A stretch of DNA of 34,294 nucleotides from Micromonospora sp. 15K316 (GCF_004348525.1 NZ_SMKG01000039.1:1-34294); one strand, 5' to 3'; shown: positions 26,389 through 34,294, numbered from the stretch's first letter. The notes: generated by a model from the letters alone, not told the origin. Numbers and translations are program-made.

Positions 26389-28269
26389 GTGCGTCGATCT
26401 CCCCATGTACTGCTACTCGGCGTCGGTGTCTCCGGCGCGCTGCTCCTGAGCGCCGCCCCGGCGAGCGCCGCGGCGCGGTCCGCGACCCCGCCGCCCGGCA
26501 TCGTCGTCAGTGACGGCATGACCCAGCCCGTCTTCTCGCTCGCCGACGCGATCGAGGAGCGGGTGTACGTGCAGACCCCCGTCGACACCGACCACGACGG
26601 GCACCGCGACCGGGTGGCGATCGACATCTCCCGCCCCCGGGAGACCGCCACCCAGGGGATGAAGGTGCCGGTCATCTTCGAGCACAGCCCGTACCGCAAG
26701 GACACCTGGGGCGACGTGCCGTACCCGAGCGTCCTCGTCGACGACCTGCCGCAGAACGGCCAGACCCGTCGCTCCGGCCTGCGGGCGCTCGACCTGGGCG
26801 TCCAGCGCGCGGAGGCGAAGGCGAACCTGCCCGGTTCGCTGGACGACTACTACGTGCCGCGCGGCTACGCCGTGGTGCTCGGCCAGAGCGTCGGCACCGC
26901 CGACTCCGACGGCTGCCCGACCAGCGGCGACCAGGCCGAGACGCTCGGCACCAAGGCGGTCATCGACTGGCTGAACGGGCGGGCGAAGGGCTACGACGCC
27001 AGCGGCGCCCCGGTCACCGCCGGCTGGACCACCGGCGCCGTCGGCATGACCGGTGTCTCCTACAACGGCACCCTGCCCAACCAGGTGGCCACCACCGGCG
27101 TCAAGGGCCTCAAGACCATCGTGCCGGTCTCCGCGATCAGCAGCTGGTACGACTACTACCGGGCCAACGGCCTGGTCGTCGCACCCGGCACCTACCAGGG
27201 TGAGGACACCGACATCCTCGCCCAGTTCACCGCCGGGCAGACCCGCGCCGAGGGCCCCTGCGCCGACGAGATCGCGAAGCTCACCGAGGAGCAGGACCGG
27301 GTCACCGGCGACTACACGAAGTTCTGGTCGGACCGTGACTACCTCGACGCGCGCAACGTGCACGCGAGCGTCTTCGTCGTGCACGGGCTCAACGACTGGA
27401 ACGTGAAGACCGAGCACTTCGCCGGCTGGTGGGACCAGCTCGCCAGGCGCGACGTCCCGCGCAAGATCTGGCTGCACCAGGGCGGGCACGGCGGTCCGGG
27501 CAGCAACGCGTCGGTGACCCTGCCCGACGGCCGCACCTGGACGTACAAGCAGACCGAGAACCGCTGGTTCGACTACTGGCTGTGGAACGTGCAGAACGGG
27601 ATCATGGACGAGCCGACCGCCGTGCTGCAGCGGGAGGACCGGGTCTACACCACGTACGCCAACTGGCCCGACCCGGCCGCACGCGAGGTCGCGGTGAAGC
27701 TCGCCGCCACCGACGCCGGCCAGCCCGGCACGCTCACCACCGGCAAGCGGCCAAAGGCCAAGGTGGAGCAGAGCTTCGTCGACGAGGGCCGCACCATCGG
27801 ACCGGACACCCTGGTGGCCGGCCCGGACGCGGCGAGCCCGAACCGCCTCGCGTACCTCTCCCCGGCGCTCGAGCGGGAGGTCCGCATCTCCGGGCGGCCG
27901 GAGATGCGGCTGCGGATGGCGATCGACAACAAGCCGGACGCGAACCTCACCGTCTACCTGGTCGACTACGGCACGGCCGGCTCGACCGCCGCGCCGACCG
28001 TGGTGACCCGCGGCTGGATGGACCCGCAGAACCGCAAGAGCGCGGCCCGCACCGAGCGGCTCAAGCAGGGCAAGTTGTACGACCTCCGGTGGACCCTGGA
28101 GCCGAAGGACTACATCTTCCCGGCGGGCCACCGCATCGGCGTGGTCGTCTTCTCCAGTGACCAGGAGTACACCCTGCTGCCCAACGGCGGCACGAAGCTG
28201 CGGGTCGCGCCGAACGACAGCGAGCTGCGGCTGCCCGTGGTCGGCGGGCGGGGCGTACTCGGCTTCTGA
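26389..28269 (+). CDS. Secreted Xaa-Pro dipeptidyl-peptidase (S15, CocE/NonD)
   Basis: A 626-residue exported serine peptidase of the S15 family, which removes X-Pro dipeptides. The signal peptide is residues 1-28 (RR, then VLLLGVGVSGALLLSAAPASA). The catalytic domain has IDISRPRE, VIFEHSPYRKD, YYVPRGYAVVLGQSVGTADSDGC, nucleophile Ser224 in TGVSYNGT, the acid in VVHGLNDWNVK and the histidine in HQGGHGGPG. The C-terminal jelly-roll domain (about 470-626) ends in GRGVLGF. GTG at 26389 is chosen because AAGGAGA lies five bases ahead and the signal begins right after; upstream codons from 26317 lack coding bias. It stands alone. Probable role: extracellular peptide scavenging. Confidence 0.92.
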   Translation: MRRSPHVLLLGVGVSGALLLSAAPASAAARSATPPPGIVVSDGMTQPVFSLADAIEERVYVQTPVDTDHDGHRDRVAIDISRPRETATQGMKVPVIFEHSPYRKDTWGDVPYPSVLVDDLPQNGQTRRSGLRALDLGVQRAEAKANLPGSLDDYYVPRGYAVVLGQSVGTADSDGCPTSGDQAETLGTKAVIDWLNGRAKGYDASGAPVTAGWTTGAVGMTGVSYNGTLPNQVATTGVKGLKTIVPVSAISSWYDYYRANGLVVAPGTYQGEDTDILAQFTAGQTRAEGPCADEIAKLTEEQDRVTGDYTKFWSDRDYLDARNVHASVFVVHGLNDWNVKTEHFAGWWDQLARRDVPRKIWLHQGGHGGPGSNASVTLPDGRTWTYKQTENRWFDYWLWNVQNGIMDEPTAVLQREDRVYTTYANWPDPAAREVAVKLAATDAGQPGTLTTGKRPKAKVEQSFVDEGRTIGPDTLVAGPDAASPNRLAYLSPALEREVRISGRPEMRLRMAIDNKPDANLTVYLVDYGTAGSTAAPTVVTRGWMDPQNRKSAARTERLKQGKLYDLRWTLEPKDYIFPAGHRIGVVVFSSDQEYTLLPNGGTKLRVAPNDSELRLPVVGGRGVLGF

Positions 28270-28322
28270 GCCGACCGGCGGCCGGTGACCCGGCCGGACG
28301 ACCCGTCGACCGGGAGCACGAC

Positions 28323-28358
28323 CGGGGTGGGGCAGTCCGTCAGGGCTGCCCCACCCCG
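28323..28358. terminator. 13-bp GC-rich stem after the peptidase gene
   Basis: CGGGGTGGGGCAG (28323-28335) pairs perfectly with CTGCCCCACCCCG (28346-28358), with a 10-base loop. No U-tract follows, as is common in actinobacteria. It lies 54 bases downstream of the stop codon. Confidence 0.75.
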
Positions 28359-28473
28359 CAGGTCCGGGTGGCGGGCGACACCGTGAGGCGGCGTTGCGGA
28401 GCGGCCGGTGGCCCACGCCACGTTGCCGGCGACCGGCCCCGAGCAGGCGCGGAGCCCGGCCGAGGATGGGAGC

Positions 28474-28629
28474 ATGACCTGTCCCTCCGCCGAGCCGCGC
28501 CGTGCCGAGCGGGTCCGGGGCCGCCGCGCCGGATCCGGGGCGGACGTCGCTCGTCGGTGCCCCGGACGCCCGCCGGCCACCGTCGTGAGCGACGTCGACC
28601 CGGCGGCCGTGCCGCGGGCGTCGCGGTGA
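28474..28629 (+). CDS. Possible small ORF coupled to the MFS gene
   Basis: A 51-codon frame starting at ATG 28474, with GGGAG too close (one base) for a good ribosome site. It is Arg- and Ala-rich (RRAERVRGRRAGSGADVARR) with no recognised domain. Its stop overlaps the MFS start as GTGA, the pattern of real coupled genes in this window, and third positions are mostly G/C. It may be a leader peptide or a chance frame in GC-rich DNA. The rest of the 356-base gap (28270-28625) holds only the terminator hairpin. Confidence 0.3.
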   Translation: MTCPSAEPRRAERVRGRRAGSGADVARRCPGRPPATVVSDVDPAAVPRASR

Positions 28630-29936
28630 CCGCCACCGTTCCCGCCCGCCGCCGGTCGGCCGTACTGGTGTGGGGCGTGGCCCTCGCCGCGTACATCGCC
28701 GCGGTCTTCCACCGCAGCTCCCTCGGCGTCACCGGAGTCGACGCCGCCCACCGCTTCGACATCAACGCCTCCGCGTTGGCGACGTTCTCCGTGGCCCAAC
28801 TCGCCGTGTACGCCGCGATGCAGGTTCCGGTCGGGGTGCTCCTCGACCGGTTCGGCTCGCGCCGGCTGCTGGTCACCGGCGGCGCGTTGATGGTCGCCGG
28901 GCAGCTCTGCTTCGCCCTCGCCACCGACGTGCGGCTCGCCGTGGCCGCCCGGATCCTCGTCGGGCTCGGCGACGCGATGACGTTCATCAGCGTGCTGCGC
29001 CTGGTGACCTTCTGGTTCCCCGGCCGCACCAACCCGCTCGTCGTGCAGCTCACCGGCACCTTCGGGCAGCTCGGCGCCGTCCTCGGCGCCGTGCCCCTGG
29101 TGGCGCTGCTGCACCACTTCGGCTGGACCCCGGCGTTCCTCGTCGCCGCGGCGCTCGGCGCCAGCGTCGTGTTCCTGGTACTCGTGGCCGTACGGGACAC
29201 CCCGCACCGGGAGACCCTCGCCGGGCCGCCGCCCCGGCTCGCCGCCGTCCGCCGGGAACTCTCCGCCGCCTGGGCCCAGCCCGGCACCCGGCTCGGGCTC
29301 TGGACGCATTTCGTCACCCAGTTCTCCGGCTCGGTCTTCGCGCTGCTCTGGGGGTACCCGTTCCTGGTACAGGGGCAGGGCCTCACGCCGACGACGGCGG
29401 CCTCCCTGCTCACCCTGATGACGGTGGCGGGCCTGCTGGTCGGGCCGGTGCTCGCCCACCTGTGCGCCCGGCACCCGTACCGCCGCTCGGTGCTGGTCTT
29501 CGCCGTCGTGGCCGCCACCGCGACGGCCTGGGCCGCGGTGCTCGCCTGGCCCGGGCCCGCGCCGCACTGGCTGCTGGCGTCGCTGGTGCTGGTGCTGGCG
29601 GTCAACGGTCCCGCGTCGATCATCGGCTTCGACTACGCGCGTACCTTCAACCCGGCCAGCCGCATCGGCAGCGCCACCGGCATCGTCAACGTGGGTGGTT
29701 TCGTCGCCTCGATCGTGCTGGTGCTCGCCGTCGGCGTCGTGCTCGACCTCGCCACCCCGGCCGGGCAGGAGAGTCCCGACCTCGCGGCGTTCCGGTGGGC
29801 CTTCGCACTGCAGTACCTGCTCTGGGCGCTCGGCGCGGTACAGGTGTTCCGGCACCGCAACGCGACCCGCCGCCGGCTCGCCGCCGAGGCGTCGGCGCGC
29901 CCCGGTCCGGCCGTGGTGGTCACGGCGGGGGAATGA
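28626..29936 (+). CDS. MFS transporter
   Basis: A 436-residue major facilitator with about 12 membrane segments. Motif A is seen after TM2-3 as PVGVLLDRFGSRRLLVTGG. Other segments include LVGLGDAMTFISVLRLVTFWFP, a cytoplasmic loop with RDTPHRETLAGPPP and RLAAVRRELSAAW, and FDYARTFNPASRIGSATGIVN, reminiscent of NarK- and organic-acid-type carriers. The substrate cannot be predicted. GTG at 28626 is chosen because TM1 starts 13 residues later; an upstream open frame is Arg/Gly-rich and non-membrane-like. The ribosome site is weak, so coupling to an upstream small frame is possible. It is convergent with the DoxX-like gene, 25 bases apart. Confidence 0.9.
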   Translation: MTATVPARRRSAVLVWGVALAAYIAAVFHRSSLGVTGVDAAHRFDINASALATFSVAQLAVYAAMQVPVGVLLDRFGSRRLLVTGGALMVAGQLCFALATDVRLAVAARILVGLGDAMTFISVLRLVTFWFPGRTNPLVVQLTGTFGQLGAVLGAVPLVALLHHFGWTPAFLVAAALGASVVFLVLVAVRDTPHRETLAGPPPRLAAVRRELSAAWAQPGTRLGLWTHFVTQFSGSVFALLWGYPFLVQGQGLTPTTAASLLTLMTVAGLLVGPVLAHLCARHPYRRSVLVFAVVAATATAWAAVLAWPGPAPHWLLASLVLVLAVNGPASIIGFDYARTFNPASRIGSATGIVNVGGFVASIVLVLAVGVVLDLATPAGQESPDLAAFRWAFALQYLLWALGAVQVFRHRNATRRRLAAEASARPGPAVVVTAGE

Positions 29937-29961
29937 CCGCCAGCGGCGAGGAGCAGCGGTC

Positions 29962-30384
29962 TCAGCGTCCGAACCGCTTGCGATGGGTGAGGTCGTCGAG
30001 CACGAGGGTCAGGCCCGCGCCGACCAGCCAGAAATCCTTGGCGAACGGGATGCCGGCCTGGGTGGGAAGCACGGTGCCCGGCTTGCGCAGTCCCGGCGTC
30101 TTCACGTAGAGCTGCATCAACCCGACGCCGAAGGCGGTGAGCCCGAGCCCGACCAGCGTCGACGGGACGAACGGGGCGAGCAGCGCGGCCCCCAACGCCA
30201 CCTCCGAGTACGACAGCAGCTTGGCGAACCGGTCCGGCGGGATCTGCTGCAGCTGCGGGATGGCGCCGACGGCCATCGAATGGGTCGCCTGCGCGGCCTC
30301 CCCCTCCATGCCCCGCTTCGTCAACCCCGAGTTGAGCATGAACGCGCCGATGCTGGCGCGGAGCGGCACGTGTGGGATCTTCAT
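29962..30384 (-). CDS. DoxX-like membrane protein
   Basis: A 140-residue protein with four hydrophobic segments (LRASIGAFMLNSGL, LLSYSEVALGAALLAPFV, LVGLGLTAFGVGLMQLYV, FWLVGAGLTLVLDDL), matching the four-helix DoxX/DoxD fold in size and pattern. In Mycobacterium DoxX works with superoxide dismutase and a thioredoxin-like partner; no such neighbours are present here. The ATG at 30384 has GGAG six bases upstream and is preferred over an in-frame start 11 codons earlier. Confidence 0.8.
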   Translation of the reverse strand: MKIPHVPLRASIGAFMLNSGLTKRGMEGEAAQATHSMAVGAIPQLQQIPPDRFAKLLSYSEVALGAALLAPFVPSTLVGLGLTAFGVGLMQLYVKTPGLRKPGTVLPTQAGIPFAKDFWLVGAGLTLVLDDLTHRKRFGR

Positions 30385-30687
30385 GATCACTCCTGCGGTG
30401 AGGCCGGATCGTGCCACCGCCTACCCTGCGATCGGGCGGGCTAACCTGCCGGGCCGCCCCGATGGGCGCGCGGTCCCCGGACGCCGCCCCGCTCTCGCGA
30501 CCCCGAAGGCCCGGACGGCCGTCCGGTAGGCCCGGGCGACCCCTAGGCCGGATGCATAGATCGCGATAGGTTCACCGGGTATCGATCGCCGGTGCCACGG
30601 AGACCGGTCGCGGTGAATGCGGCGCGGAGCGTTCGCCCGCCCGCGTCGCGGCGACCCCGGCGGCCCACCACCTCAGGGAGGAAGAGC
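30385..30687. other. 303-base intergenic region with 16-bp palindrome
   Basis: Divergent gap between the DoxX-like gene and mscR. It holds a perfect palindrome CCGGACGGCCGTCCGG (30511-30526). TAGGTT (30567-30572) may be a -10 box, although no matching -35 is visible. Imperfect inverted GCGATA/TATCGA repeats lie around 30563-30585. AGGGAGGAAG (30675-30684) is the mscR ribosome site. No gene is supported. Confidence 0.5.
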
Positions 30688-31776
30688 GTGAGCCAGGAGG
30701 TCCGGGGAGTCATCTCCCGCAGCAAGGGCGCGCCGGTCGAGGTCACCACGATCGTGGTGCCGGACCCGGGGCCCGGTGAGGCGATCGTCCGGATCCAGTC
30801 CTGCGGGGTCTGCCACACCGACCTGCACTACCGCGAGGGCGGCATCAACGACGACTACCCGTTCCTGCTCGGGCACGAGGCGGCCGGGATCGTCGAGGAG
30901 ATCGGCGAGGGCGTCACCGGCGTCGAGCCGGGCGACTTCGTCATCCTGAACTGGCGCGCGGTCTGCGGGGTCTGCCGGGCCTGCCGCCGCGGCCGCCCCT
31001 GGTACTGCTTCGCCACCCACAATGCGGCCCGGAAGATGACCCTCACCGACGGCACGGTGCTCACCCCGGCCCTGGGCATCGGCGCGTTCGCCGAGAAGAC
31101 GCTGGTGCACGCCGGGCAGTGCACCAAGGTCGACCCGGCGGCCCGTCCGGCCGCCGTGGGGCTGCTCGGCTGCGGGGTCATGGCGGGCCTCGGTGCGGCG
31201 ATGAACACCGGCGGGGTCACCCGGGGCGACGCGGTGGCGGTGATCGGCTGCGGCGGCGTCGGCGACGCCGCGGTGGCCGGCGCGGCACTGGCCGGCGCGA
31301 CGACGATCATCGCGATCGACACCGACGCCCGCAAGCTCGACTGGGCGCGCAGGTTCGGCGCCACGCACACCGTCGACGCCACCGCGCAGGACCCGGTCGA
31401 GGCGATCCGCGCCGCCACCGGCGGCTTCGGCGCCGACGTGGTGATCGACGCGGTGGGCCGCCCGGAGACCTGGAAGCAGGCGTTCTACGGCCGCGACCTC
31501 GCCGGCACGGTGGTGCTGGTCGGCGTACCGACCCCGGAGATGACCCTCGAGGTGCCGCTGCTCGACGTCTTCGGCCGGGGCGGCGCGCTCAAGTCCAGCT
31601 GGTACGGCGACTGCCTGCCCAGCCGCGACTTCCCCCTGCTCACCGAGCTCTACCTGCAGGGGCGCCTCGACCTCGACGCGTTCGTGACCGAGGAGATCGC
31701 GTTGGACCAGGTGGAGCAGGCGTTCGAGCGGATGCACCACGGCGACGTGCTGCGCTCGGTGGTGGTCCTTCCGTGA
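30688..31776 (+). CDS. mscR: S-(hydroxymethyl)mycothiol dehydrogenase
   Basis: A 362-residue zinc alcohol dehydrogenase of the mycothiol-dependent formaldehyde dehydrogenase type. It oxidises the formaldehyde-mycothiol adduct to S-formylmycothiol with NAD. Catalytic zinc ligands lie in [15 protein letters not shown] and GHEAAG. The structural zinc cysteines are in [15 protein letters not shown]. The cofactor fold has [14 protein letters not shown], followed by [19 protein letters not shown]. The N-terminus [18 protein letters not shown] and the [15 protein letters not shown] block are typical of MscR. GTG at 30688 has AGGGAGGAAG upstream. It overlaps the next gene by GTGA. Presence of a mycothiol enzyme supports an actinobacterial host. 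Confidence 0.94.
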   Translation: MSQEVRGVISRSKGAPVEVTTIVVPDPGPGEAIVRIQSCGVCHTDLHYREGGINDDYPFLLGHEAAGIVEEIGEGVTGVEPGDFVILNWRAVCGVCRACRRGRPWYCFATHNAARKMTLTDGTVLTPALGIGAFAEKTLVHAGQCTKVDPAARPAAVGLLGCGVMAGLGAAMNTGGVTRGDAVAVIGCGGVGDAAVAGAALAGATTIIAIDTDARKLDWARRFGATHTVDATAQDPVEAIRAATGGFGADVVIDAVGRPETWKQAFYGRDLAGTVVLVGVPTPEMTLEVPLLDVFGRGGALKSSWYGDCLPSRDFPLLTELYLQGRLDLDAFVTEEIALDQVEQAFERMHHGDVLRSVVVLP

Positions 31777-32402
31777 CGGCCCGGGTCGATCACGCGGTCA
31801 CCACCGGCACCTTCACCCTGGACGGGCAGACGTTCGACGTGGACAACAACGTGTGGGTGCTCGGGGACGACACCGAGTGTGTCGTGCTGGACGCGCCGCA
31901 CGACGTGGACGCGATCCTGCGGCTGGTGGGGGAGCGCCGGGTTCGCGCGATCCTCGCCACCCACGCCCACGACGACCACGTCCGGGTCGCCCCGGCGCTG
32001 GCCCGGGCCACCGGCGCGCCGGTGCTGCTGCACCCCGACGACCGGGTCCTCTGGGACCTGGTCCACCCGGATGTGCCACCCGGGGGCGAGCTGCGCGACG
32101 GGGAGCGTATCGAGGTGGGCGGGGTGACGCTGACGGCGTTGCACACTCCGGGGCACAGCCCGGGCGCGTGCAGTTTCCACGCGCCCGCCCTGGGCGCGGT
32201 CTTCACCGGCGACACGCTCTTCGCCGGCGGGCCGGGCGCCACCGGCCGGTCCTACAGCGACTTCGGCGTCATCATCGAGTCGATCCGGTCCCGGCTGCTC
32301 ACCCTGTCCCCGGAGACGGTCGTGCACACCGGGCACGGCGCCGACACGACGGTCGGCGCCGAGGCGCCGCACCTCGACGAGTGGATCGCCCGGGGGCACT
32401 GA
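31773..32402 (+). CDS. MBL-fold hydrolase partner of MscR
   Basis: A 209-residue metallo-beta-lactamase-fold protein of the glyoxalase II type. The zinc motif is THAHDDH (residues 63-69), with later ligands in [20 protein letters not shown] and VHTGHG. The GTG overlaps the mscR stop by 4 bases, so the two are co-translated. The same pairing occurs in M. tuberculosis (Rv2259 mscR beside Rv2260). A natural job would be hydrolysis of S-formylmycothiol to formate and mycothiol, completing formaldehyde detoxification (inference from neighbour and fold). It is convergent with trmO, 94 bases apart. Confidence 0.9.
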   Translation: MTARVDHAVTTGTFTLDGQTFDVDNNVWVLGDDTECVVLDAPHDVDAILRLVGERRVRAILATHAHDDHVRVAPALARATGAPVLLHPDDRVLWDLVHPDVPPGGELRDGERIEVGGVTLTALHTPGHSPGACSFHAPALGAVFTGDTLFAGGPGATGRSYSDFGVIIESIRSRLLTLSPETVVHTGHGADTTVGAEAPHLDEWIARGH

Positions 32403-32414
32403 CCGTTGGTCACG

Positions 32415-32463
32415 GCGGGGCCGGTCGCGCGGTCGCGCCCGCGTCCCGGCACTGGCCCCGCCC
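32415..32463. terminator. Candidate terminator stem between convergent genes
   Basis: GGCGGGGCCGGT (32415-32426) pairs with ACTGGCCCCGCC (32452-32463) with one G-U pair; the 25-base loop is long. It is placed between the MBL and trmO stop codons, where a bidirectional terminator is expected. Confidence 0.4.
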
Positions 32464-32496
32464 GACCGGAGCGGCCGTGCCGGCCGGGGCGGTGGA

Positions 32497-32913
32497 TCAC
32501 CGCTCGGCGCGGCCGCCCAGCACCGGCTTGACGTCCAGCACCGGCGTGCCGTCGAGCGCCTCCAGGTCGGCGACATGCACCCGCAGACCGTCGACTGCCA
32601 GCAGGCGTACCCGGTGCAGGCCGACCGGGTTGGGGCGGTGCGCCGAGCGGGTGGAGAAGACGCCTGTCTCCGGCCGCGACGTGTCGCCGCGCGGATGCAC
32701 CGTCAGCACGTCCCGCCGGGCGCGGTCGAGCCAGGTCACCACCAACGCGTCGGCGCCGGGCCGCAGGTCGCGCAGAGCCGGGGCGACCTCCGGTACGAAG
32801 ACCAGCCAGGACTCCGGTGCCCCCTCGTCCCCCTGCTTCGGAGCCGTGTCGGGATCGGTCAGCGGTGACTCGACCCGACCGACCGGCCGGACGGTGTACT
32901 CCACACTGCTCAT
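32497..32913 (-). CDS. trmO: tRNA (N6-threonylcarbamoyl-A37) methyltransferase TrmO-like
   Basis: A 138-residue TsaA/YaeB (TrmO) family protein, which uses S-adenosylmethionine to methylate t6A37 of tRNA-Thr. Family signatures are YTVRPVGRVESPLTD at the N-terminus, STRSAHRPNPVGLHRVRL (about 86-103) and the C-terminal DLEALDGTPVLDVKPVL. It lacks the extra C-terminal domain of the E. coli enzyme (235 residues), as do many short actinobacterial members. The ATG at 32913 forms an ATGA overlap with a small upstream frame and has AAAGG eight bases ahead. The frame is open further upstream to 33318 but shows no coding bias there. Confidence 0.88.
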   Translation of the reverse strand: MSSVEYTVRPVGRVESPLTDPDTAPKQGDEGAPESWLVFVPEVAPALRDLRPGADALVVTWLDRARRDVLTVHPRGDTSRPETGVFSTRSAHRPNPVGLHRVRLLAVDGLRVHVADLEALDGTPVLDVKPVLGGRAER

Positions 32914-33050
32914 CGGATGGCCTTTCGCCGGAAGCGGGTGACCTCGGCCTCCAGGATGCCGATCATCCGGCTCCGCGCGAAGTGTCCGTCCGGCCGGTAG
33001 CTGCGACCGGCCGCCCTCCGGGCGGCGAGTGCGCCGAAATCGTCCGCGAC
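32910..33050 (-). pseudogene. Unannotated small coding-like frame before trmO, start missing
   Basis: A minus-strand frame of 46 sense codons ending in TGA that overlaps the trmO ATG (ATGA). It reads DDFGALAARRAAGRSYRPDG, then HFARSRMIGILEAEVTRFRR, with about 87% G/C at third positions, so it looks genuinely coding. It has no ATG, GTG or TTG at its 5' end: TGA lies at 33051-33053, and a GTG at 33054 would fit if one base (the A after it) were absent. The only in-frame start is ATG 32966, with GGAG four bases upstream, giving an 18-residue peptide. Either a frameshifted small gene, a sequencing slip, or a leader peptide for trmO. Family not recognised. Confidence 0.45.
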
Positions 33051-33053
33051 TCA

Positions 33054-33323
33054 CCGATCGCGTGACCCGGACGCGGATGCGAGTTGCGCGCCGGACGCCC
33101 CTGACGGCGCCGCTGCCTTCTCGCCCACCGGCCGGGTCGGGTGTCCCTATTCCGCCGCGTGACCAGCGCCGCAGCCTCGCCCGACGGGGGCGTATCCGGA
33201 ATGACCGACACGTCAACCTGGTTGTGTCCCCCGTACCGCCGGAGCCCAAACCCCTTCCGGTGCGGACATCCCCCGAGGAGTGCTCATCCCGGAGCGCTTC
33301 GCATGATCGAAAGGGCAACCATC
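33054..33323. other. Upstream region of the lysozyme-like gene
   Basis: About 270 bases without a supported gene. It presumably carries the promoter of the exported protein. I searched by eye for the c-di-AMP (ydaO) riboswitch that often precedes actinobacterial cell-wall hydrolases and did not find its conserved GGGGTGAAT-type core. Nothing else recognised. Confidence 0.4.
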
Positions 33324-34028
33324 GTGAAGGTCGACTTCACTCGATGGCTCCCGGCCATCGCGAAGGACTCTTACCAGAAGACCGCACTGAGCGTGGTGGG
33401 CGTGGCCGTCCTCGGTGGCCTCGCGTTCGGGCCGACCGCGGTCGCCGCCCCCGTCACCATCGGACCCCACGAGGCCGCCATCGCCGCCATCGACTACGCC
33501 ACCGGCAAGGGTGGGGATGGGCATGGTGCCACCGGGGAGTCCGGTCTGACCACCGGTTCCCGTGACGGCAAGCTGCCGGCCGGCCACCCGAGCCGGGAGG
33601 AACTGGTCCCGTACGGTGTCCAGGGCGCCCAGTCGCGTATCCCCCTGGACGACGCGCAGCTCGCCAACGCCAAGGCGATCATCAAGGCCGCCAAGAAGAC
33701 AGGTGTGGGTGATCGAGGCGCGGTGATCGGCATCGCGACGTCGCTGCAGGAGTCGAAGCTCTACAACCTCGGCCACCTCGGCGCGTACAACGACCATGAC
33801 TCGCAGGGCCTGTTCCAGCAGCGCCCGTCGTCCGGTTGGGGCACTCCTGAGCAGATCACCGACCCGGACTACGCCGCGACGGCGTTCTTCACCGCGCTGA
33901 AGAACGTGGACGGGTGGCAGAACCTGCCGCTGACCCAGGCCGCGCAGACCGTCCAGGTCTCGGCCTACCCGTTCGCGTACGCGCAGTGGGAGGACCAGGC
34001 GGCGGACATCGTCCAGCAGCTCGGCTGA
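33324..34028 (+). CDS. Exported lysozyme-like / transglycosylase-fold protein
   Basis: A 234-residue protein. The N-terminus has a long signal or anchor (TALSVVGVAVLGGLAFGPTAVAA, about residues 20-42), then a Gly-rich linker (GKGGDGHGATGESG). The C-terminal domain (about 115-234) has KAIIKAAKKTGVGDRGAVIG, then TSLQESKLYN with candidate catalytic Glu143, DSQGLFQQRPSSGWGTPEQI, AATAFFTAL and YAQWEDQAADIV. This is the goose-lysozyme / SLT-like layout common in actinobacterial cell-wall proteins. GTG at 33324 is preferred (AAAGGG eight bases upstream) to ATG at 33303. A role in peptidoglycan remodelling is inferred; activity is unproven. Confidence 0.82.
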   Translation: MKVDFTRWLPAIAKDSYQKTALSVVGVAVLGGLAFGPTAVAAPVTIGPHEAAIAAIDYATGKGGDGHGATGESGLTTGSRDGKLPAGHPSREELVPYGVQGAQSRIPLDDAQLANAKAIIKAAKKTGVGDRGAVIGIATSLQESKLYNLGHLGAYNDHDSQGLFQQRPSSGWGTPEQITDPDYAATAFFTALKNVDGWQNLPLTQAAQTVQVSAYPFAYAQWEDQAADIVQQLG

Positions 34029-34044
34029 GGTGTGGAACCTCGTG

Positions 34045-34078
34045 AACCGGCCGGTCCCTTCGGGGCCGGCCGGTTTCC
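34045..34078 (+). terminator. Strong terminator hairpin
   Basis: AACCGGCCGGTCCC (34045-34058) pairs with GGGGCCGGCCGGTT (34062-34075), with one T-G wobble and a 3-base loop TTC. It is followed by TCCTC. It lies 17 bases after the stop codon of the lysozyme-like gene. Confidence 0.85.
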
Positions 34079-34294
34079 TCTGCACCGGGATCGTCCTGCC
34101 GTCCGGTGGACGGTGACCCTTGCAGAATCCATCCGATGTTCGTGCGTGTCGGGTTGGTGGGCGCCGCGACGTCTCGGACCTCCGGTCGATCACCGGGGCG
34201 TTCGGGGCGATCAGTGCCTTTGTCCGGTTCACGCTCACCGCGTCGGGGTGTGGTCGCCGCCGCTGGTGGGTTTGGGTGGGTTTGGGGTGTGGCC
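34079..34294. other. Gene-free tail of the window
   Basis: No convincing coding region, and codon bias is absent in all frames. G/T-rich near the end. It may be the upstream region of a gene beyond the window edge. Confidence 0.4.
34268..34287 (+). repeat. G-quadruplex motif
   Basis: Four G-tracts with loops of 3, 1 and 3 bases: GGGTTTGGGTGGGTTTGGGG. It meets the classical G3+N1-7 quadruplex rule. It is in the gene-free end of the window. Confidence 0.8.

Noticed and set aside
33054..33323. c-di-AMP (ydaO) riboswitch ahead of the lysozyme-like gene
   Set aside because: Often expected before actinobacterial wall hydrolases, but its conserved core sequences are not visible here.

Overview
The window is about 34 kb of very GC-rich DNA. 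Almost every convincing gene shows GC-dominated third codon positions, frequent GTG starts and 4-base GTGA/ATGA start-stop overlaps. A mycothiol-dependent formaldehyde dehydrogenase, an EthR/EthA pair and GC-rich -10 boxes (TAGNNT) point to an actinobacterium. My best guess is Micromonospora or another Micromonosporaceae member (inference; no database was consulted).

Layout. 30-2290 (+): lycopene cyclase, an ASCH-domain protein and RNase HI. 2329-5968 (-): a small acidic protein, a Cys-cluster/pentapeptide-repeat protein, a membrane-anchored protein with a PLD-like domain, and an SDR oxidoreductase. 6085-9210: RtcB RNA ligase facing its activator archease, then a metallo-beta-lactamase-fold hydrolase and a SnoaL-like protein. 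9312-11478: a secreted GH27 alpha-galactosidase behind an AT-rich promoter/operator, closed by a strong terminator. 11585-12397 (-): an alpha/beta hydrolase. 12520-12630: palindromes and a (GCGCAG)7 tandem repeat.

12652-18699 (-) is the most unusual part. Four genes overlap one another by 4 bases: an ABC-ATPase-like protein in which every catalytic motif is altered, a lipoprotein solute-binding protein, one polypeptide holding both permease domains, and a two-TM STAND/TPR protein whose P-loop has lost its lysine. It looks like a carbohydrate-importer operon converted into something that binds solute but cannot power itself from its own ATPase. A broken WYL-regulator remnant and an orphan coding fragment lie just upstream.

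19253-23348 is an EthR/EthA-type divergent pair. The monooxygenase is followed by an SDR and an alpha/beta hydrolase, a set that could take an alcohol to ketone, ester or lactone, and then acid. 23353-26086 (-) holds an iron-sulfur photolyase and an LtrA-family membrane protein. 26389-30384: a secreted Xaa-Pro dipeptidyl-peptidase, an MFS transporter and a DoxX-like protein. 30688-32402: MscR coupled to a metallo-beta-lactamase-fold hydrolase for formaldehyde detoxification. 32497-33050 (-): TrmO with a small uncharted frame overlapping its start. 33324-34028: an exported lysozyme-like protein followed by a strong terminator. The final 200 bases hold no recognisable gene but end in a G-quadruplex motif. 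I saw no tRNA, rRNA, CRISPR array or insertion sequence.
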